This document shows, piece after piece, positions 56,638 through 64,000 of a stretch of 64,000 bases of DNA. Below the pieces are notes generated by a model. That model did not search any database. It was not told the DNA's origin and worked only from the letters and a program-made list of their open reading frames with translations. The stretch spans positions 1,054,001 to 1,118,000 of the forward strand of contig JAEBUN010000015.1 in assembly GCA_023014365.1 (NCBI GenBank). Direction: 5' to 3'. A program made the position numbers and the translations under genes. The DNA comes from Lepiota brunneoincarnata (taxonomy: Eukaryota; Basidiomycota; Agaricomycetes; Agaricales; Agaricaceae). Every line of letters starts with the position of its first letter. Position 1 is the stretch's first letter.

Positions 56638-58536
56638 GTCTTCGCGCCACTCCTGGTGTCCAAATACTGGCTTGCCGAGGGCATACCATCCATCAAACCA
56701 CTAAGCTTAGCCTGTATCTGGGCCAATTGCTCGGCCAAAGACTGTATCTCAACATTATCATCCTTTCTGGTCATAAGCTTAACCTTTGGGGCACTCCCAG
56801 CATGGATGGCAGCTGTTTCCAACATTTCCATGCACTGCTTCAGACGGCGGATTTCTTCTTCTGCTGGCGACCTTTGGTTTTCTGACCTCGAGAACACTTT
56901 CTGTGCAAACACTGCTGCCGCTGGCACTTGCGGTAACTCAGGCTCAACCTCCAGCAGTTCTGGTATCTGAACGAAGAGTTGTCCCTTTGTTGCATAGTAC
57001 TTCGCTACTTTCTCTTTAATAAGCCCTTCTCCTTGAGGGATACTCAAGCTGTCTCCCATATATATTTTGTTCCCTTCGACTCTAATTCGGCCAGCTTGTT
57101 TATCCACCTCCATGTCCAGGCAGAATAACCAACTATGCCCCAATAACCAACAGTAGAAACACTTGCGATCGGAAAGCAACCCTGCCAGCCCACTTCCAGT
57201 ATTCCTCTGAGCGTGATTATAGCTGGCATGATTATGTCCGTCCTTTGCCAAACTCTCTAAGTATGATTTTAAAGTACGCCCCTGGATATTCATGAGGTCC
57301 TTAAGCTCAGCGAGACTGCCTGCCATCTGCGAGACTTTGTCCTGAAATTTCTGCTTTAAGCTTTGTAGCTCTCACTTTACTACAGGGTCATAAGTCCCTG
57401 TTCTGGACATCACAGGTGGATGGCTCATCAATGCCAAGTTCACTGGCCTTGAATCCTGATGAAGGGATCGCATAAGTGTTTTGCCAATCGAAATTTCAAC
57501 GGCTTTATCCACGACAATCCTCCAATCATAGGGGTCCTCTTCACGTAAATCCTTCGCAGTTAGTGCCAACCCATCGCTTGCGGTTCTACATGCCCTGGTG
57601 ATTGCTAATCTCACATTGAGTACATCCTGGAACATGGAGTCCAGTGCGCTTGTAAATAACTCAACTAGCTCTCAGTTCGAGACTACTGCCAGCAACTTCA
57701 GGCACTTCTCTGCTTCTAGAATGAATCACCTTTTGAAGTCCAAGACTTTATGCTCCTCATTCATCGCAATGCCTCTACTCTCTGTGCAGAGTTCCCTCAA
57801 TCGTCACACTGAGCCCTGCTTGGCTGCCACAGTCTCGGGATACTCTTTCTTCAATCTCTCTACAAAGCCTGTCCAGCTTCCTGCTGGGAACTCCGCAAAA
57901 CTCATCCACTCTTCACGGATATCCTGGTCCACATATGACACTGCCCAATTTATCCTTTCTGCATCATCCATTGTCTTCGTTATCGTGAAGAGCTGTTCAA
58001 GCGTCCAGAGATAATTTCTCAATGTCTGTGGTTTTGATGCATCCCATCTGGGAGCATTATTGCTAAAGGGAATTGGCATACGCTCATGTCCCATTTTACT
58101 AGCTGTAGTCATCGTAGATGGCAGTAGTTTGGTTTGTCTGTACAGTCGGAGTTGACTGTGATATCTGTGGTACCGTAGAGGCACCAGGAGGGTTCATATG
58201 AAACAAGTTTTGGTTTGTAAATGCTAAGCTTAGTGTAGGAATGGTCTGACCAGTCCTGGCTTTTGGTGTGCAGAATATGCGCTATGTTGCAAGCTGAGGC
58301 TGGAAGCCTTATAGTAATTCTGGGCGCAGTAGAGATTCGGCGGTACGACTTCTCTCAATACTGCAACTGCTAAACTGCTCGCTGTGCTTGCAGTTATACA
58401 TAGAACTAGTAGGATCTTTTCACTTTTGAGAGGTACTAGCGGCGATAAGGCCTTCAGAACCTTCTGGATGATTAGAATTCTGAGTAGTTCTCTGTTTTGG
58501 GGGGTCGACCTTCCTGAGACTGCTCTTGAAGGACAT
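56613..58536 (-). pseudogene. gag: Element E gag
   Basis: Likely ATG at 58,536 (128 nt inside the primer-binding site), a Ser/Thr/Gln-rich N-terminus with several stops, a frame change near 58,110, then a capsid-like domain (W-D-A-S-K...LEQLF, about 57,980-58,060). Stops near 57,803, 57,725, 57,675 and 57,370; a zinc knuckle CX2CX4HX4C near 57,150; ends with ESGF and TAA at 56,613. Aligns with gag of D through the knuckle and the ending SGF-stop. Confidence 0.8.
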
Positions 58537-58646
58537 TTTGGGTGACTGTACGGTCTTTGCTTGAACCTTTTTCTGCTTTGCAGGTGAAAGGCAGGCCAGT
58601 GTCCAAGCCTTTTGGTGTTTGTCTTGTGAAATTCAACTGAAAACCC

Positions 58647-58664
58647 CCCTCACGGTGGGCTCCA
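58647..58664 (-). other. Primer-binding site of E
   Basis: Minus strand TGGAGCCCACCGTGAGG, two bases from the 5' LTR, identical to the site of D. The LTRs of D and E are unrelated in sequence, so primer choice is conserved while LTRs are not. Confidence 0.82.
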
Positions 58665-58666
58665 GA

Positions 58667-60627
58667 TGAAAAGGTGTAAATGTTTGTGGGGTTTAATATA
58701 GATAAAGGGCTTGTTCTCACTAAGCTTAGTCGAAATTTGATAAGCTTAAGTTAATACAAGTAGTATGAGATAGATAATGAACAGTTTCATCTTTTAGGGT
58801 GTTCTGGGGGTGCATTCTGACAGCAAAATTCAAGAGAATGGTGTTTTTAGAGGTTAATGAACAGCCATTGAAGTTATCTTAGCCATATGGTGCAACAGTG
58901 AAAGGACAATCCCTGTCAATTCAAAGCACAGGGTCTCTAGTCTCTGGTCTCTGTTCTCTGTCTCTGTCTTTGTCTCTAGCACTCTGGAACTCTAAACTCT
59001 GGACTCTGTTCTCTGTCTCTGTCTCTGGGTTGGTTGATGACCAAAGAAATCACACTTAACAACGCACACTAAATAGTCCTCTGAAACCGTTCTTGATCAT
59101 GGCTCACAGACTTGCATGTGGAAGTGGGGGTGAGACCTCTTGCTTCTCCACAACAAGCGTGACCATATTTATATTGTTTAGATACATATGAGAGATAGTA
59201 AATATGAAATAGAAAACAATAAGCTTAATTGTTACAGCTACTGCAGAATATTTTGGAAGGTTCGGCAGTATTTCTACCTTGCCCTGGGTTATGGGTTTTT
59301 CTCTGATTGACAAATGGCAATCCAGCCAGACATGTTCTGTGCTTGTCTGCATTATTCTGCATCCATGCGAGCGTGTTAAGCCTCCGGATCAATTATGATT
59401 GGAATGTATGGCGTATGGACAATCCCTTGATCCGTTGTAATTAATCTCAGTCAGGCAATATGCCGAGGTGCCAGGGACCCACAAAGCACTCGTTAATTAT
59501 GAGTCTTTGATATGTCTAGGGTTTTGGGCATCAGGTGTTGCCTCCCGAATGTTGGATGTTCCGTTCCATGATCCAGTCATCATTATTGGGCTCACTATGG
59601 GCATAATACACCTGCAACAGCCACTATGTACATTCTTTAGGTTCCAACAAATCTGAGTTCATCAGAAAACTGCTTGTAAGGTCCCTTGATGCGACCAGAG
59701 TATACTCGATAGGCTATGTAGAGTCCAGAATCCCTCTGGAGAGCGTTCTGATAGCTTGGTTCACTAAGCTTAGTGATAATGAGCTGGTTTGAACACTTCC
59801 GAGGCTCAAATATCCTCAGTTTGGTTGAACTGGCTACTACGGGACATAGTACCAATCCTCTATAGAGTTCTTTAATGATATAGCCAATGATTCTATGTAG
59901 AGAATCGTTCCAGAGTACAGAATTCATGTATAGGTGTTAGAGCTGGTGCAGAACGGGGCCAAGTCGGAGAGGTTGGGATGGTTTCCTTGGTATAAGGTAG
60001 CCAGGTCAGAGTGAAGTCAGTACGTAGACTTTGGGACCAAGATGGAGTACTTCGGATGGGGGGGTGGACTTGTGGCCTCAGCTTATGTGCTGTGCCCTCC
60101 TACTGTCCTAGTCCATATTTCAGGATGTTGGAGCTGAAGCAGAGTGAGGCAGAAGAGAGAGGAGGATATGGAACAGGGAACTGGTCCGCTGCTTGATTCA
60201 ATTATCAGACTGAAGAGTACAAGCCAAGTACCTATGGTATATATACTACTGGCCTTACAAACTATGACTTGTACTGACTATGTGCGGAGCGAAGCAGAGA
60301 CTGATATAGTTACAAATGGATTATGAACGGATTACGAATGGATTACGAAGGAAATGGAGACTGGTATGGGTATGGAGACTGATAACATCTCTTGGTTACG
60401 GATGGAGAATGGAGAACTGGAAAGTAGCACCGAGGGTCAGGTGACCATGGCATGTGTGGAGATGGTCATGTGATCGGGGCAATGGGTTACGGTTGGAGTG
60501 AGTCAGGGCCGAATCGGAGGGCAGAGGGTTGTTATGTGGAGCACACGTGGAGTCGAGAAGCCAAAGTATAATGGTTAAGCTCTGGGTTTGGCATGGATAT
60601 GACAATAGGCATGAAATCGGCATATCA
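58667..60627 (-). repeat. 5' LTR of E, with nested chromovirus solo LTR
   Basis: About 1,286 bp once the insert at 59,935-60,604 and one ATAGG are left out. Ends TGAAAAGGTG and GGCATATCA. Holds TAAGCTTA at 58,721, 58,741, 59,220 and 59,765, and a (TCTCTG)n-like tract near 58,945-59,025. Confidence 0.9.
59935..60604 (-). repeat. Solo LTR of the chromovirus family
   Basis: 670 bp, TGTTAGAGCT...GGATATGACA, with a perfect 5-bp duplication ATAGG (59,930-59,934 and 60,605-60,609). The palindrome's E LTRs lack it, so it is specific to this 5' LTR. Confidence 0.93.
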
Positions 60628-63600
60628 CCGGTGGCAATAGTACTCTTTTTTCCCCGTTCCTCCCAAACTTGTTGAAGGTGAAGGAAATAACGCACAGTCC
60701 ATTGCATTTCATATTGGACCAGGATCAATTCCTCCTGCCACCGTTGGGTTTGAGCCCGGACATGGAGCCAATGTACACGTTGGACTAGGACAAGGCCATG
60801 TTACTCAGTTTTAGAGCTAGGGTCATGCATGACCAATTACTTTGTGAAATGGGGTGACATACATTCCTTCAGTGCATCAGGTGAGTCTCGTTTCCCTGCA
60901 AAATCAGATTACCATATCCATGAAAGTTGAACTGATGATGATCCAAGTTGGTTTGGGTTGAGGAGTGCCATACTGCATTTAACATCATTCCTGGAAAGGA
61001 CTTGCAGTCCGGCCAAAGTTAAAGAATCGGCATGCAGCCGCAGTATTGCCACCTGGCACTTCGAATATGTGAGAATACTGAAAAGACTTTTCGGCAATGG
61101 TGCTACAAAGGCTGCTCAGATGCCAGAAGGCTTGCTGTTTTCAGAATACCAGTTCAATAGTGGAAAGTGCAGGGTCTGGGACTTCAAAGGTGGATGGCAT
61201 GCAAATTGGGCATTGTTCCACCGGTAACATGTTTGCCGCTGAGAAAGCATTGTCATCATCTGTGCCGGTTGTGGCCGGTGCTGTGGATGAATCACCATCA
61301 TCATCCAAGTCATCAAATGCTTCCCAAGCATCAGTGTCACTATCCATCACCACTACAGTCACCTGGTGTATTTTGAGATGGTGTTGCTTCATCTCCAGCT
61401 TGGCAAGATCTTCTTGCGGTGCATTTGAGCTGCCACGAATAATAGATTGCAGTTTGACTCTGATGGCTCCCCATTATCTCTGATATTTATGTGCAGTTTT
61501 TCTACAGCTAACAATTACTCACTGGTGTTCTTCAATCTCAATTGCCAATTGAACCCACTGCTCTGTTGGGGTGTATTCTTGCTCCTGGGCGGATGCCGCC
61601 TGCTGTCTGTGGCTGCCCTGCACACCCAAAATGTCCATGGCCTTTGGAGAGGCCAGGCGGCAAGCCTTGGCAAATGTAATTGCTGCTGTCCACTGCTGCT
61701 GATCGTTTTCACTAATACTCTGGCTCAGAGATTTAAAATAATTCCCTGCTGTCTTGCTTGTTGTTTTCGCCTCTGAATATTGGTCACACAATGCTGCTGC
61801 TGGGCCCATGCACATTAGAGATCCAATGAGAGCTGAAAACTTGATGAAATTTACTCACTGATATTAAGCATTTTCTTGTGATTAGAATCAGTGGCATGAT
61901 CATCAATGGTTTCGGCATGATTTGCTAGTGTTGCTGTTCAGACTGTTGGCGAAATGGCATTTAATGATGACCACAGTGATTCCAGAATCTCGCTGACAGT
62001 TATGCCACTTCCAGGGATGAAGGATGTTGCATAATGGAAAAAACATTCTGGTTGGTGGCTGTGGACATGGAACAATCCAATAGCTCGGTCTATGACCAGA
62101 TCATTGGGTAGATATTGCCCAATCCTTTTCCAGAGATGTACCAAATATTGACGGGCAATGTCATAAATCAACATTGCCCCTTGTTCTGGATCGAGGTGTG
62201 TTGTAGCCAGGGATTGAAGTAGGACCCAATCTACATTTTTTTGCTGTTCCCCTTTGAATAAATTGGCTATAGCATTGGGGGCAAAGCAACCATGTCATGC
62301 ACAGGCAATGGCCACTATGCCAGTCACATCACATGCTTTGGAGCCAACCATCGCAAGCTCAATGGCATGGAAACGGTTCTGGCATGGAGCCTTCTATATT
62401 CATTTCATTGTCACTTAGTTTTATTGCAACACATTGGCGGTAGCATATGATGCTATCACACATACTGTTGACATTTCAATGGCATCCTTCAGGAAATTCT
62501 CGTACTGGGCACGTGTGGAAAACATGCTGGCTCCTTCCGATAACCATATATCTGAAGTGTTGTTGGGTTGCTGCACATGGTCAGCCTTGAAATTGCCATT
62601 GGCAACCAAGAATTGGCGGTATGCCCATCTAATAATGTTCATGATGATGTCAACGCGACAATGGTGAGAGAGGCATTCTTTATTTTTACTAACCTATTCG
62701 TATCCTCCTTCCAATCTGAGGGAAGATTAATGCAGGGTTGGGGGCATGCCAGACAGAAATTTGCAAGTGTCCCTGGGTGTGTTGCTCCATCTGCTTCGGG
62801 CACACCATGGCCATGACCAGCCCACTTTCACTTCTTTAACCAGCACCAGAGCCATGCCATATGCAGTAGTTCTTGATATAAGTTTGGGACCTCTCCTGGT
62901 GCCATTGGTGATGTGAGCCTGCGGAGTTTCTGGAAATATTGATATGCTGAAGCTTTGCATTCCAAATTTTCGAGTTGGAAGTCTTCAAGAACATCAACCA
63001 TGAATAAAGTCCGGCATCGAATGAAAGTCGCTGGCACAAGGCGGCAATACATCAAGTCGGCAATGACCTCCACCCTCCAGTGGCATGGGCAGGTAACAAG
63101 AGTGATATTGTGGATGCCATTTGTATGAATGACCCTCACACATTGATTTTTCAGTGGATCCAGCCAGGGAATATATTTTTGTTTTCCAAGACCCAGTTGA
63201 CCTGGAATGTGTCCATGGGATCCATCATAATTTTGGTTTGTTGGTGCATTGGCTGCCTCACTGCTATTGTTCCCCAGATCATCCCACCAGCCATCCCCGA
63301 ATGCAGGGCATGTATTGTCTGTGCTTTCCCAACTATCCTGTTCAGGGGCAACCTTGTTCCCAAGTGGCACTGTACTGCCGCCTTGTTCACTGGCTAGCAG
63401 TATTTCTTGTTTGGCATTATCTGCAATTTGCTCACATAGCTCAAGCATTTGCATCTGCTTGCTAAGTTGTTCACATGTGGATGCCCCATGGTTGTGAGAC
63501 ACACGTATATATGTCCCCACTTCTGCCATGGCAGCCAAGTGAAAAAACTTCCCTGTCCACCATTCTAGCTGATGCAGAGGATTGTTGAAATGTGAGTGTC

Positions 63601-64000
63601 ACATGCATATCCGGCATAACATCTTGGCCCCAAAGCAATCTTTACACCTCCAAATCACCTTTCATCGCTCAGCACAATTTGAACACCTGCCACTGCCTGG
63701 AAATGCCTCCTATGCAAGTTGTGCTGCCAGCAAATTGTTGGCATGCTTAACAAAATCTTCTATCCAGTTCTGTTGCTATATACCTCACACCATTGGATTT
63801 CCTCTGTTGGATGACTTGTAAGTGATGACTGACTTTGTTTGAGCCAGCTTCCTTTGCATCCCCCTCCTCTATGTCAATGTCGCTCATATCCAGATGATTG
63901 TCAGATCCATTGTGTACTGTCATGTTATCACTTTTGGATGTGCTGCCTCCATGCTCTTCTGTGGCTCTTATGCCTGACCCAAAGTTGAACAGAACCTCAA
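60628..64000 (-). pseudogene. KDZ-family transposase with CxC2-type cysteine cluster (N-terminus beyond window)
   Basis: Minus-strand spliced gene entering from the right edge. It reads an acidic N-terminal segment, a cysteine cluster (about 63,590-63,690: CX2C, RCXDCFG, CX2C, then H and WTGKFF) typical of CxC2 domains linked to KDZ transposases. It then reads a conserved stretch with LHTNGIH-like HTNGIH (about 63,110), a VPNLYQEL motif, the ACAXHGCF and YDIARQY motifs (about 62,300 and 62,165), HVHSHQPECFF, and DDHATDSNHKK. The C-terminus reaches 60,628 and continues at 36,916. At least seven stops, mostly TGA at expected Arg (e.g. 62,828, 62,306, 61,938), show it is dead. It would have cut and pasted its own DNA element. 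Confidence 0.88.

Larger units (their letters stand above)
36917..60627 (-). mobile_element. Giant LTR retrotransposon E, full length, with four nested inserts
   Basis: Minus-strand element related to D. 5' LTR 58,667-60,627 (with a nested solo LTR), primer-binding site, gag (58,536-56,613), pol (56,637-51,366), two antisense genes, polypurine tract 38,219-38,231 and 3' LTR 36,917-38,218. Without inserts and their duplications in the 3' region and LTR it is about 14.3 kb. Target duplication CCAG (36,913-36,916) versus CCGG (60,628-60,631). It is older than D, C and the palindrome, since it contains or is duplicated by them, and its gag-pol is heavily broken. Confidence 0.88.

Overview
The window looks like a repeat-only block of a basidiomycete (Agaricomycete-like) nuclear genome. 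It holds Ty3/Gypsy LTR retrotransposons of two lineages, a KDZ DNA transposase with a CxC2-type cysteine cluster, and genes with short (about 50-110 nt) GT-AG introns. I see no ordinary host gene, rRNA, tRNA or CRISPR array.

The layout is a stack of nested insertions folded into a giant palindrome. The oldest layer is a KDZ transposon on the minus strand (60,628-64,000, with its last exon at 36,798-36,916 and a downstream spliced gene at 36,065-36,671). Element E (36,917-60,627, minus strand) is inserted in the KDZ coding sequence. E carries in turn a solo LTR of family D (39,393-41,250), a complete chromovirus C (44,332-51,226), a small unidentified solo LTR (54,713-55,097) and a chromovirus solo LTR in its 5' LTR (59,935-60,604). 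Several of these insertions lie in reading frames that resume exactly when the insert and one copy of the target duplication are left out, which confirms the boundaries.

The left half is an inverted copy of the right. Positions 1-7,873 plus 32,099-35,612 mirror 35,875-49,123, around a 262-bp asymmetric centre inside a chromovirus LTR. Where the right arm has only a solo D LTR, the left arm has a full element D (7,874-32,098, minus strand). D is itself split inside pol by chromovirus B (18,992-26,859), the only copy with open gag and pol. The left arm starts with A (1-4,790), the mirror of C.

D and E are very large (about 16.4 and 14.3 kb after subtracting inserts) because 4-6 kb lie between integrase and the 3' LTR. 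This extra region holds two intron-containing genes in antisense orientation. Gene 1 has a Gal4-type Zn2Cys6-spaced cysteine cluster followed by a helical region. Gene 2 is a helical protein of unknown function. Both are recognisably homologous between D and E. Chromovirus B has an independent-looking antisense gene in the same place, with a coiled coil, a Zn2Cys6-spaced cluster and its own TATA box. D also has three tiny single-pass membrane ORFs in sense orientation after integrase. E is strongly enriched for the palindrome TAAGCTTA.

Most copies are dying: nearly every premature stop is TGA at an expected CGA (Arg) codon, as in methylation- or RIP-like C-to-T decay. The antisense two-gene cargo, the E-specific palindrome and the LTR-centred inverted duplication are the most interesting items here.
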